A stretch of DNA of 62,027 nt from WHSW01 sp035296705 (GTDB lineage Bacteria > Actinomycetota > Thermoleophilia > Solirubrobacterales > 70-9). A model generated the notes under the pieces. That model searched no databases, was not told the DNA's origin, and saw nothing but the letters and a program-made list of their open reading frames with translations. The position numbers and the translations under genes are program-made. Location: NCBI GenBank assembly GCA_035296705.1, contig DATHAL010000031.1, forward strand, positions 1 through 62,027. The letters are read 5' to 3'. Positions 47,906-56,305 of this stretch are shown here, one piece after another (position 1 is the first letter of the stretch; the number at the start of each line of letters is the position of its first letter).

Positions 47906-50419
47906 GTGATGGTCCTGCCCACGGCGGTGGAGGTGAATCGGCGGGTCCGGCGGGTAATTCGTCGGCACATGGAGCGATCGCTCGATCGGATCGCCAGCCC
48001 GTGGGGCTCGCGGACCCCCTACAGCGCCGGGGAGGACTGGCCGGTCCGGGTCGACATGCACCTCGAGGAGGGCACCTCGCGGGAGGAGGTCGACTGGCGC
48101 ATGTCGGCCTCGATCCTGCACTCAAACGGCGATGCGCTCGACATCGCCGTCCGCGACGGGCGCATCGTCGGTGTCCGCGGCGACCAGCACTCGCACGTAA
48201 ACCACGGGCGCCTCGGCCCGAAGGACCTCTACGGCTGGCAGGCGAACCATTCGCCCGACCGGCTACGGACGCCGCTCGTCCGCGACCGCGGCGAGCTTCG
48301 CGAGACGAGCTGGGACGAGGCCATGGGACGGGTGGTGGACCGGTCGAAGGAGCTCCTGTCCGAGCGCGGCCCATCGGCCTTCGGCTTCTACACGACGGGC
48401 CAACTCTTCCTCGAGGACTACTACACGCTCGCGATCACGGCCCGCGCGGGGATCGGCACCAACCATCTCGACGGCAACACCCGCCTCTGCACCGCCACCG
48501 CGGGTGAGTCGCTCAAGGAGTCGTTCGGCTGCGATGGCCAACCCGCCTGCTACGCCGACGTCGACCACGCCGACACGATCTGCTGCTACGGCCACAACGT
48601 GGCCGAGACCCAGGCGGTCACGTGGATGCGGATGCTCGACCGGCTGCACGGCCCCGATCGCCCCCGCCTGCTGGTCGTCGATCCGCGCCGTACACCCGTT
48701 GCGCGCGAGGCCGACATCCACCTGGCGCTGCGCAACGGCACCAACCTGGCGCTGCTGAACGCGCTCGTCCACGAGCTGATCGCGAACGGCTGGGTCGACG
48801 ACGACTACGTCGCCGGGCACGCCGTCAACCGCAGCGAGCTCGAGCAGGCGGTCGAGCCGTGCACGCCCGAATGGGCGGCGGAGATCTGCGGGCTCGATGC
48901 CGGCGAGATCCGGGCCGCCGCGGAGCTCGTCGGGACGGCCGAGCGGCTGCTCTCGACCGTCCTCCAGGGCGTCTACCAGTCCCACGAGGCGACGGCCTCC
49001 GCCTGCCAGGTGAACAACATCCACATCCTGCGGGGGATGCTCGGTCGCCCCGGCTGCGGCGTCCTTCAGATGAACGGCCAGCCGACCGCGCAGAACACGC
49101 GCGAGACGGGGTGCGACGGCGACTTCCCGGGCTTTCGCAACTGGGCAAACGACGCCCACGTCGAGGAGCTGGCAAGGGTCTGGAACGTGGAGCCGAGCCG
49201 GATCCCGCACTACGGGCCGCCGACGCACGCAATGGAGATCTTCCGCTTCTGCGAGCAGGGCTCGATCCGCTTCCTCTGGGTGACCGCGACAAATCCGGCC
49301 GTGTCGCTGCCCGAGCTGCGGCGGATCCGCTCGATCCTCGCGGACGAGCGGCTCTTTCTCGTCGTCCAGGACATCTTCATGACGGAGACGGCGGCGTTCG
49401 CAGACGTCGTCCTCCCCGCCGCGACCTGGGGCGAGAAGCTCGGCACCTTCACGAACGCGGACCGGACCGTTCACATCTCCGAGAAGGCGGTCGATCCCCC
49501 GGGCGAGGCGCGCGCCGACATGGACATCTTCCGCGACTACGCGGAGCGCATGGGCTTCACGGACAAGGACGGCCAGCCGCTCGTCAAGTGGACGACCCCG
49601 GAGGAGGCATTCGAGGCATGGAAAGAGTGCTCGCGCGGGCGGCCCTGCGACTACAGCGGGATCACCTACGCGAGGCTCCGCGAGACACACGGCATCCAGT
49701 GGCCGTGCAACGAGGAGCATCCCGAAGGGACCCAGCGGCTCTACGCGGACGGGCGCTTCTGGGCGAAGCCGGACGAGTGCGAGGACTACGGCAAGGACCT
49801 GCTGACCGGGGCGAGCAACGAGCCGACCGAGTACGCGGCGATGAACCCCGACGGCAAGGCGATCCTGAAGGCGGCGGAGTACTTGCCGCCGCACGAGGAG
49901 CCGGGCTCGGAGCGACCGCTGCGGCTGAACACCGGCCGCACCATCTACCACTTCCACACCCGCACGAAGACTGCGCGCGCGCCGCAGCTTCAGGCGGCTG
50001 CGCCCGACGTCTGGGTCGAGCTCTCGGAGGCCGACGCGGCGCGGCTCGAGATCGCGGAGGGCGACGTGGTCGAGGTCAGCTCAGCGCGCGGGTCGATCCA
50101 CGGCCCGGCGCGGATCACGGCGATTCGCGAGGGCGTGGTCTTCGTACCGTTCCACTACGGCTACTGGGACCGCGATGACCCGCGCGAGCCGGGCGACGAG
50201 CCGCGCGCCGCGAACGAGATCACGATCACCGACTGGGATCCCGCCTCCAAGCAGCCGCTGTTCAAGGTCGGGAGCGTCGCCGTCCGCAAGCTCGCTGCCG
50301 GCGATGGCGCGGCGCCGGCGCCGACCACGACCGCCTCCGCGCCGCTTCGGTCGGGCGTGCCGAGCACGACCGGCTCCGGCGACGTCGCGGTCGCCGAGCG
50401 AACCGAGGTCGGCACATGA
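47906..50419 (+). CDS. Molybdopterin (bis-MGD) oxidoreductase lacking the N-terminal Fe-S cysteines
   Basis: This 837-aa protein has the molybdopterin oxidoreductase domain plus a C-terminal molydopterin-dinucleotide-binding domain (about 680-800). The molybdenum ligand Cys is in NTRLCTATAG (195). The spacing CxxCxxxC expected near 69-76 is SxxHxxxD (SASILHSNGD), and there is no Cys before 195, so no N-terminal 4Fe-4S cluster can form. It resembles the NasA/FdhF-like family otherwise. An internal ATG about 60 nt downstream is another possible start. The stop overlaps the next gene by 4 nt (ATGA). The substrate is unknown. Confidence 0.9.
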   Translation: MMVLPTAVEVNRRVRRVIRRHMERSLDRIASPWGSRTPYSAGEDWPVRVDMHLEEGTSREEVDWRMSASILHSNGDALDIAVRDGRIVGVRGDQHSHVNHGRLGPKDLYGWQANHSPDRLRTPLVRDRGELRETSWDEAMGRVVDRSKELLSERGPSAFGFYTTGQLFLEDYYTLAITARAGIGTNHLDGNTRLCTATAGESLKESFGCDGQPACYADVDHADTICCYGHNVAETQAVTWMRMLDRLHGPDRPRLLVVDPRRTPVAREADIHLALRNGTNLALLNALVHELIANGWVDDDYVAGHAVNRSELEQAVEPCTPEWAAEICGLDAGEIRAAAELVGTAERLLSTVLQGVYQSHEATASACQVNNIHILRGMLGRPGCGVLQMNGQPTAQNTRETGCDGDFPGFRNWANDAHVEELARVWNVEPSRIPHYGPPTHAMEIFRFCEQGSIRFLWVTATNPAVSLPELRRIRSILADERLFLVVQDIFMTETAAFADVVLPAATWGEKLGTFTNADRTVHISEKAVDPPGEARADMDIFRDYAERMGFTDKDGQPLVKWTTPEEAFEAWKECSRGRPCDYSGITYARLRETHGIQWPCNEEHPEGTQRLYADGRFWAKPDECEDYGKDLLTGASNEPTEYAAMNPDGKAILKAAEYLPPHEEPGSERPLRLNTGRTIYHFHTRTKTARAPQLQAAAPDVWVELSEADAARLEIAEGDVVEVSSARGSIHGPARITAIREGVVFVPFHYGYWDRDDPREPGDEPRAANEITITDWDPASKQPLFKVGSVAVRKLAAGDGAAPAPTTTASAPLRSGVPSTTGSGDVAVAERTEVGT

Positions 50420-50910
50420 AGATCGGGCTCGCGATCGAGCAGGTCGCCGATGCCGAGGCGAAGCTCGTCGACGAGCTCGTCGCCGTCGGCGAGCGCCACA
50501 AGATCGACCACGACGTCTTCCACGTCACGAAGACGCTGGCGAAGCTCGAGAACGGCCACGTCGAGGCCCTCGCCCCCCACGCCGACCGCTACGGCACCTC
50601 GATCGACGGCGACCGGCGCGACTCGCCCACTGGGACCGGCCCGCTTCAACGCGTCGTCGAAAAGAGCGTGGAGCTGATCGGCCGCCGCCCTGAGCCGGCG
50701 CTGCTCCTGCTCCGGGACCTGCGCGAGATCTACCTGCTCGCCTCGGAGACCTCGATCGACTGGGTGATGCTCGGGCAGGGAAGCCAGGCGGTGAAGGACG
50801 CTGATCTGCTCGAGACGATCTCGAAGTGCCACGCCGAGACCCTGCGGACGATGAAGTGGGCGACGTACCGCATCAAGACGGCCTCGCCCCAGGCGCTGGC
50901 GGCCGGCTGA
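50416..50910 (+). CDS. Uncharacterised helical protein coupled to the molybdoenzyme
   Basis: This 164-aa, apparently all-helical protein is rich in Leu, Ala, Glu and His (ERHKIDHDVFHVTK, KLENGHVEALAPHADRYG, SKCHAETLRTMKWATYRIKT). The pattern suggests a four-helix bundle, perhaps ferritin- or hemerythrin-like, with possible metal-binding His, but I cannot match it to a family. The ATGA overlap with the molybdoenzyme stop and the CTGA overlap with the following methyltransferase make it part of the same translational unit. Confidence 0.65.
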   Translation: MKIGLAIEQVADAEAKLVDELVAVGERHKIDHDVFHVTKTLAKLENGHVEALAPHADRYGTSIDGDRRDSPTGTGPLQRVVEKSVELIGRRPEPALLLLRDLREIYLLASETSIDWVMLGQGSQAVKDADLLETISKCHAETLRTMKWATYRIKTASPQALAAG

Positions 50911-51527
50911 TCGAGGAGCTCGCACCCGAGACCATCGAGCTTCCCGACGGCGCACTCGAGTTGCTCCAGCCGCTCGAATCCGCGGAGCTGCCGGACGACG
51001 GCGGCGTCGAGTGGGCGCCGATCGTCCCCTACTGGTCGGTGCTCTGGCGAAGCGGCGTCGCTTTGGCTCGAGAGCTGGAGCGCCTCGACCTGCGGGGGGT
51101 CCGCGTGGTTGAGCTCGGCTGCGGCCTCGGCGTTCCGAGCCTCGCCGCCGCCCGCGCCGGGGCGCGCGTGCTCGCCACGGACTCCGAGCCCCAGGCGCTC
51201 GAGCTCCTCGCGCTCAACGCCGAGCGCAACGGCGCCCGGCTCGAGACGGCGCTCGTCGACTGGGCCGCACCCCGGGAGCTACTGGAGCGCGGCGCCTTCG
51301 ACCTCGCGCTCGCCGCCGACGTCCTCTACGAGCGCCAGAGCGTCGCACCGCTCCTCGCCCTTCTGCCGCGCCTCGCGCCGCGGGCGTGGATCGCCGACCC
51401 AGGGCGCCCGGCGGCCGAAGCCTTCCTTGAAGGAGCCGCCGCCCGCGCCTGGCGGATCGGGGCGGACGTCCGCGGCGTCGTCCGGATCTACCGGATGGAG
51501 CTCGCTGACCGAGCCGCGACCGGGTGA
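50907..51527 (+). CDS. Lysine-methyltransferase-like SAM enzyme, apparent CTG start
   Basis: This protein is about 206 aa. The homologous region begins almost at the first codons after the preceding stop (LIEELAPETIELPDGALELL). The only start-like codon there is CTG at 50907, in a CTGA overlap. The ATG further upstream (50826) lies 85 nt inside the preceding gene. Motif I is VVELGCGLGVPSLAAARAG, followed by ALVDWAAPRELLERGAFDLA and DVLYERQSVAPLLALLPRL. The layout is that of METTL20/ETFB-lysine methyltransferase-like proteins. It overlaps the convergent monooxygenase gene by 40 bp. The target is unknown. Confidence 0.78.
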   Translation: MIEELAPETIELPDGALELLQPLESAELPDDGGVEWAPIVPYWSVLWRSGVALARELERLDLRGVRVVELGCGLGVPSLAAARAGARVLATDSEPQALELLALNAERNGARLETALVDWAAPRELLERGAFDLALAADVLYERQSVAPLLALLPRLAPRAWIADPGRPAAEAFLEGAAARAWRIGADVRGVVRIYRMELADRAATG

Positions 51528-53002
51528 CCGTTCGTCGAGCCCGGTGAGGAGAACACCATTGCGCCGTCCTCGATCGGGCCGTGGCGGAGCACGCGGATGT
51601 CACGCGGGTAGTTCTGGTCCAGTCGCCACGGCGGTTTCGAGCCCTGCTTCGGAAACTTGTGGAGGGAGCGCATTACGTAGCCGGCCTGGAAGTCGAGGAA
51701 GAACGGCCACTTCTCGACGTCCGCGGCGACGTTGAGCGGCATCGCCTGGCGATGGCCGTGCTCGTCCATGTGGCGCAGCAGGCGGCACAGGTACTCGAAC
51801 GTCACGTCGACCTTGAGCGTCCAGGATGCGTTCGTGTAGCCGGCGGCGAAGACGAAGTTGGGGACGCCCCGCAGCATCATGGCCTTGTAGGCGAGCGTCT
51901 CCGACAGGTTCACGGCCCGTCCGTCGACGGCGAGCTCGATGCCGCCGAAGGCGACCAGGTCGAGGCCGGTGGAAGCGACGACGATCTCCGCCTCGAGCTC
52001 GGTGCCCGAGCGCAGCAGGACGCCCCGCTCGGTGAACGTCTCGATCTCGTCGGTGACGATCGTGGCGCGCCCTTCGGAGAGCGCCTCGAACAGGTCGCCG
52101 TCGGGGACGAGACAGACGCGCTGGTCCCATGGGTTGTAGCGCGGCTCGAAATGGGTGCCGACGTCGAAGCCGGGCGGCAGCCGGCGCTCCACGCCGCGCC
52201 GGATCAACCTGCGGACGAGCCGCGGGCGGTGGCGCGCGAGACGGTAGAAGCCCGCCTGCAGGAATACGTTCTTCCACCTGGTCAGGAAGTAGGCGGCGCG
52301 GTCGGGAAGGACGCGACGCAGGAAGGTCGCGATGGGGTCCTCGCTCGGGAGCGTCACGATGTAGCTCGGCGAGCGCTGGAGCATCGTCACGTGATCCGCG
52401 TCGCCGGCCATGGCCGGGACGAGCGTGACCGCGGTCGCGCCGCTGCCGATCACGAGCACGCGCCTGCCGGCGTACTCGAGGTCCGCCGGCCAGTGCTGCG
52501 GGTGAAGGAAGATGCCGCGGTAGCGCTCGAGCCCTTCGAACTCCGGGAGGTAGCCGCGGTCGTAGCTGTAGTAGCCGGCGCAGCCGACGAGGAAGTCGCA
52601 GGTCATCCGCACCGGCTCCCCGCTGGAGACCCGCTCAGCCTCGACCGTCCACCGCGCCTCAGGCGTCGACCACTGGGCGCTGACCACGCGATGGCCGAAG
52701 CGGATCCCCCGGTCGACCCCGTACTCGGCCGCGGTGTCACGCACGTAGTCGAGGATCGCGGGCCCGTCGGCGATCGCCTCGGATGCCGTCCAGGGACGGA
52801 ACCGGTAGCCGAGCGTGTGCATGTCGGAGTCCGAGCGGATTCCCGGGTAGCGGAAGAGGTCCCAGGTCCCGCCGATCGCCTCCCGCGCCTCGAGGATCGC
52901 GTAGCTCCGCCCCGGGAACTCGCGCTCCAGGTAGCAGCCGGCGCCGACCCCGGACAGACCGGCGCCGACGATCAGGACGTCGACGTGCTCGAGCCGCTCC
53001 AT
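51488..53002 (-). CDS. Flavin-containing Baeyer-Villiger-type monooxygenase
   Basis: This 504-aa enzyme has two Rossmann motifs (VLIVGAGLSGVGAGCYLER and VLVIGSGATAVTLVPAMAG). The Baeyer-Villiger fingerprint is YRGIFLHPQHWP, matching (F/Y)xGxxxHxxxW. The closest recognisable subgroup is EthA-like flavin monooxygenases, which convert ketones or sulfides using NADPH and O2. Its start codon overlaps the tatA stop by one base (TGATG). The 3' end overlaps the convergent methyltransferase by 40 bp. Confidence 0.9.
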   Translation of the reverse strand: MERLEHVDVLIVGAGLSGVGAGCYLEREFPGRSYAILEAREAIGGTWDLFRYPGIRSDSDMHTLGYRFRPWTASEAIADGPAILDYVRDTAAEYGVDRGIRFGHRVVSAQWSTPEARWTVEAERVSSGEPVRMTCDFLVGCAGYYSYDRGYLPEFEGLERYRGIFLHPQHWPADLEYAGRRVLVIGSGATAVTLVPAMAGDADHVTMLQRSPSYIVTLPSEDPIATFLRRVLPDRAAYFLTRWKNVFLQAGFYRLARHRPRLVRRLIRRGVERRLPPGFDVGTHFEPRYNPWDQRVCLVPDGDLFEALSEGRATIVTDEIETFTERGVLLRSGTELEAEIVVASTGLDLVAFGGIELAVDGRAVNLSETLAYKAMMLRGVPNFVFAAGYTNASWTLKVDVTFEYLCRLLRHMDEHGHRQAMPLNVAADVEKWPFFLDFQAGYVMRSLHKFPKQGSKPPWRLDQNYPRDIRVLRHGPIEDGAMVFSSPGSTNGHPVAARSASSIR

Positions 53003-53277
53003 CAGCGGTTCTCCGTGCGCGAGGCGCTCTCGTCCGATTCGTCGGCACCACCCTTGCCCGTGAGCTCGTCGCGAAGTGCCCGCGCCTCGCGGACGCCCTT
53101 GCCGGCCGAGCGCGCGAGCTCCTTCGGATCCGCCCTGTCTCCGAACAGGCCCTTGACCGACTCGGTGAGTTCGCGGAGGTTCGTTCCCGCCCAGCGCCCC
53201 GCCGCGGGAATCCTGCGGTAGCCGAAGATGAGCACGAGGAAGACGACCACGATCACGATCTCGAGCGGCCCGATCAT
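53002..53277 (-). CDS. tatA: Twin-arginine translocase TatA/E-type subunit
   Basis: This 91-aa protein starts with ATG at 53277. It has a single N-terminal membrane helix (GPLEIVIVVVFLVLIFGYRR) followed by the amphipathic helix IPAAGRWAGTNLRELTESVK and a charged tail, the TatA layout. TatA forms the protein-conducting assembly for folded exported proteins. tatC is not in this window. The stop overlaps the monooxygenase start (TGATG). A longer in-frame extension upstream is rejected since it has no homology. Confidence 0.9.
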   Translation of the reverse strand: MIGPLEIVIVVVFLVLIFGYRRIPAAGRWAGTNLRELTESVKGLFGDRADPKELARSAGKGVREARALRDELTGKGGADESDESASRTENR

Positions 53278-53387
53278 CGTCCCGCCCTTCGGCCAGCGCT
53301 CATGTCGCCAGAGAGGGTACGGGCCGGGATCCCATCCCTGCGGCATCCCCATCCGTAACAACGGGAGAGCGAACCGGAGGGAGGACC

Positions 53388-53714
53388 ATGAGACGAGCTT
53401 CATTTGCGATCGCGGCGGTGTTGGTCGTGGCACTGGCCACGGGCGGCGCGCAGGCGAAGCGCGGGGGGAACACCGTCCGTGCCGACGACTTCGACTTCAG
53501 CCCGAAGAAGATGCATGTCTCGCGCGGAGAGAAGGTCAAGTGGCGCGCGACGGAGGGCGAGCACACGGTGACCTTCAAGCGCGGCTTCGACGCCGTGATC
53601 ACGGCGGGCGGCGACGCGCGCGCGGCGCGCAAGTTCAAGAAGCCGGGCACCTATCGCTACGTGTGCCGCTTCCACAAGGCCGAGGGGATGAAGGGCAAGG
53701 TCGTGGTCGGCTAG
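53388..53714 (+). CDS. Secreted cupredoxin (plastocyanin-like)
   Basis: This 108-aa protein has Shine-Dalgarno GGAGGGAGG. A signal peptide (about 5-23, ending AQA-KR) is followed by a single cupredoxin domain. The copper ligands are visible: His in GEHTVTF, then Cys, His and Met in YRYVCRFHKAEGMKG. The type 1 site would support electron transfer in the periplasm or cell surface. The partner is unknown. Confidence 0.93.
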   Translation: MRRASFAIAAVLVVALATGGAQAKRGGNTVRADDFDFSPKKMHVSRGEKVKWRATEGEHTVTFKRGFDAVITAGGDARAARKFKKPGTYRYVCRFHKAEGMKGKVVVG

Positions 53715-53791
53715 TCGAGGACCGCCGATTCGTCCGCCCGGCGCGTCGCCGAGAAAACGCCCGGAGCGCAAGCCGTTAGCGTTGTGGGCGA

Positions 53792-54193
53792 ATGCCGGTC
53801 GCGGGGGAAAGGACGATTCGCCGCGCCTACCGTGCCTTCGCCGAGCGTGATCTCGAAACCCTGAAGCGGCTCGCGGACGCGTCGATCGAGGTCGCGACGG
53901 TGACCGGGATCATGGCGGGCCGCACCAATCCATACCGCGGCCATGAGGGGATCTCCCAATACATGGACGATCTCGCGGGCACCTGGAAGCGGATCGAGCT
54001 CCAGCCGCAGCAGTTCCACGAGGTCGAGCCCGGCAAGGTGCTGGTCTTCGGTCGCGCCCGCGTCTGGCACGAGAACGGCTTCCTCGATTCGGCGAACGCC
54101 TGGCTGTGGACGGTGCGCGACGCCAAGGTCTACGCCGTCCACGTCCTCGCCGATCCGGCCGAGGCGCGGCGAGCGTTCGCGCCGGAGGAGTGA
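53792..54193 (+). CDS. SnoaL/NTF2-like protein
   Basis: This 133-aa protein has the NTF2-like cone fold pattern (IRRAYRAFAERDLETLKRLA, then YRGHEGISQYMDDLAGTWKR and GKVLVFGRARVWHENGFLDS). It has no signal peptide. Function is unknown, with ligand binding or isomerase activity in the family. It is convergent with the ferritin-like gene at 54196. Confidence 0.85.
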   Translation: MPVAGERTIRRAYRAFAERDLETLKRLADASIEVATVTGIMAGRTNPYRGHEGISQYMDDLAGTWKRIELQPQQFHEVEPGKVLVFGRARVWHENGFLDSANAWLWTVRDAKVYAVHVLADPAEARRAFAPEE

Positions 54194-54195
54194 GC

Positions 54196-54669
54196 TCAGC
54201 TCCTGAGTGCCTCGGCCGCGGCGCGGCGGCGCAGAGCCTCGAGCCGTGAACGCTGGTCGGCGGCGCGCTCGGAGAGCGCCGCGAACTCGACGCCGTCGAT
54301 CCGCTCACCGACTGCCTCGCGCAGCGACTCCCAGAGCGCCAGCTTGCCGGTGACGCCGATCACCAGCCCCTCGAGCTCGACCACGCGACTGAGCGGCGAG
54401 TAGCTGAGCAGGCTGTTGTTCGGCTTCAGGCGGCCGAGCTTCTCAGCGGTCCAGAAGGCGCCGTCCTTGACCCGGCTCGGCTTCACCCCGAGACGCTCCA
54501 TCACGCGCTCGAGCGCCTCGCGGTCGGCCGCGATGTCGGCCGCGAGCTCGCGCAGCTCGTGGCCGTAGTCGGAGTCCTCGTTCGATCCGGCCGCCCTGCG
54601 CGCCAGCTCGAGGCCCGCCGTCGCCCCGGCGTGGTGGTCCTGGAGATAGGTGCGCAGCATGTCGGACAC
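54196..54669 (-). CDS. Four-helix-bundle (ferritin-like) protein, unknown function
   Basis: This 157-aa protein has a helical pattern (LRTYLQDHHAGATAGLELAR, then DYGHELRELAADIAADREAL and LKPNNSLLSYSPLSRVVELE). Regularly spaced His/Glu/Asp residues might form a metal site as in ferritin-like folds, but a clear EXXH set is not present. From memory, similar short proteins are frequent in this lineage. It lies 60 nt downstream of csaA on the same strand. Confidence 0.7.
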   Translation of the reverse strand: MSDMLRTYLQDHHAGATAGLELARRAAGSNEDSDYGHELRELAADIAADREALERVMERLGVKPSRVKDGAFWTAEKLGRLKPNNSLLSYSPLSRVVELEGLVIGVTGKLALWESLREAVGERIDGVEFAALSERAADQRSRLEALRRRAAAEALRS

Positions 54670-54729
54670 TTCCGGGCGCGTACCCCCGCACGGTAGGCCG
54701 AAAACGGCCCCGCCGAGCTGGAGGGGCGA

Positions 54730-55077
54730 TCAGGCGATCCGGTCTCCGATCGCGGCGTCGCGGTCGGGCCGTAGGAGGACGACGCCGAGCTCCTCGTCGA
54801 GCGCCCCGAGCACGAGCACCTCCGAAACGAACGGTCCGATCCGTTTCGGCGGGAAGTTCACCACGGCGACCACGAGGGTGCCCTCGAGCTCCTCCCGGGA
54901 GTAGTTGGTGATCTGCGCCGAGGAGCGCCTCGTGCCGACCTGCGGCCCGAAGTCGATCTCGAGCTTCCACGCGGGCTGGCGCGCCTCGGGGAAGTCCTCG
55001 ACGCCCACCACGCGCCCGACCCGCATGTCGACGGCCTCGAACTGCTCCCATGTGATCTCCGGACGCCGCTCGCTCAC
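54730..55077 (-). CDS. csaA: CsaA-like tRNA-binding-fold chaperone
   Basis: This 115-aa protein has the EMAP/tRNA-binding OB fold of CsaA (EAVDMRVGRVVGVEDFPEAR, then SSAQITNYSREELEGTLVVA and FPPKRIGPFVSEVLVLGALD). CsaA dimers act as a secretion-related chaperone in Bacillus. It overlaps the alcohol dehydrogenase gene stop by 4 nt. Confidence 0.93.
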   Translation of the reverse strand: MSERRPEITWEQFEAVDMRVGRVVGVEDFPEARQPAWKLEIDFGPQVGTRRSSAQITNYSREELEGTLVVAVVNFPPKRIGPFVSEVLVLGALDEELGVVLLRPDRDAAIGDRIA

Positions 55078-56108
55078 GGTCGGAGGACGATCTTGAGCGC
55101 CTCGCGGCGGTCGTAGACGTCGTAGGCGTCGGCCGCATCGTCAAGGCTCATGTGGTGGGTGACGAGCGGCGCCGGGTCGAGCGCGCCCGAGGCGAGTCGG
55201 TCGAGCACCGGGTCCACGTGCTTGATCACGTTCGCGTGTCCGGTCCTGAGCGTCAGCGCCTTGATCCAGACGATGCCCATGTGGAAGTCGATCCGCTCGG
55301 CATAGACCCCGGTGGCGGAGACGGTTCCGGCCTTGCGCGTAAGGCGGCAGGCCAGCTCGAGCGCCTCCGGGTGGCCGACTGCGTCGATCGTCGCGTCCGC
55401 CCCGCGGCCGTCCGTGAGCCCCTTCACCGCGGCCCTTGGGTCCTCGTCGGTCAGGTGGACCGCCTCGGCGCCGAGCGAGCGCGCGAGCTCGAGCCGCTCC
55501 GGCACCGTGTCCACCGCGACCACGGCAGCGGCGCCCTCGGCGAGCGCCGCCTGGACGGCGCACAGGCCCACCGGCCCGAGGCCGAGGACCGCCAGCACCT
55601 CCCCGGCCTCCACACCGCACTCGACGACTGCGTGGTAGCCGGTCCCCATCACGTCGCCGGCGAACAGCGCCACCTCGTCGGACATCCCCTCCGGGACCTT
55701 CCGCAGCGTGAGATCGGCGTGCGGGACGAGGAGCTGCTCCGCCTGGGCACCCTGGAGCGAGCCGAGGGTCGCTCCGTGGCCGAAGACCCGTCCGTGGTCG
55801 CACTTGTGGAAGTCGCCGCGCCGGCAGAAGAAGCACTCGCCGCAGGCGGTGGAGTAGGTGCCGAGCACCCGATCGCCGCCAGCCACGGCGCGGACCTCGT
55901 CGCCGACGGCCGTCACCGTCCCGACGTACTCGTGGCCGAGCACAAAGCCGGGCTCGATCGCGACGCGGCCGTGGTAGATGTGGAGGTCCGACCCGCAGAC
56001 GCCGGTCGCCTCGACCCGGACGATCGCCTCGTCGGCCGAGGTGAGCTCGGGCTCGGGAACGTCGTCGACCCGCACCTCGCCCGGTCCCTGGAAGGTGACC
56101 GCCCTCAT
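55074..56108 (-). CDS. Zinc-dependent alcohol dehydrogenase (MDR family)
   Basis: This 344-aa enzyme has the catalytic zinc region GVCGSDLHIYHG and GHEYVG, the structural zinc Cys set CGECFFCRRGDFHKC and the NAD(P) motif VLGLGPVGLCAVQAALAEG. Members oxidise alcohols or polyols, or reduce aldehydes; the substrate is unknown. It precedes csaA with a 4-bp overlap and is divergent from the ABC permease at 56306. The 197 bp between them include a TAGAAT box near 56205, possibly the -10 for the transporter. Confidence 0.92.
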   Translation of the reverse strand: MRAVTFQGPGEVRVDDVPEPELTSADEAIVRVEATGVCGSDLHIYHGRVAIEPGFVLGHEYVGTVTAVGDEVRAVAGGDRVLGTYSTACGECFFCRRGDFHKCDHGRVFGHGATLGSLQGAQAEQLLVPHADLTLRKVPEGMSDEVALFAGDVMGTGYHAVVECGVEAGEVLAVLGLGPVGLCAVQAALAEGAAAVVAVDTVPERLELARSLGAEAVHLTDEDPRAAVKGLTDGRGADATIDAVGHPEALELACRLTRKAGTVSATGVYAERIDFHMGIVWIKALTLRTGHANVIKHVDPVLDRLASGALDPAPLVTHHMSLDDAADAYDVYDRREALKIVLRP

Positions 56109-56305
56109 CGGAGCGGCAATTTACTTCGTCACGGCGGCCAACGGCCCCTTTCCGCAAGGTGAGAGGTTGGTAAGAACAACGTAGGCAGTCGCTAAACGAG
56201 GCGTAGAATCCCCGCCCGTGGGGCAGGCAGGAAGTGGCGTGGCGAGGGCTCGGCTAGTGTGCTTCCGCAAATGACAATCCGGCGGGACTGAGGCGGGGGA
56301 GCGCC

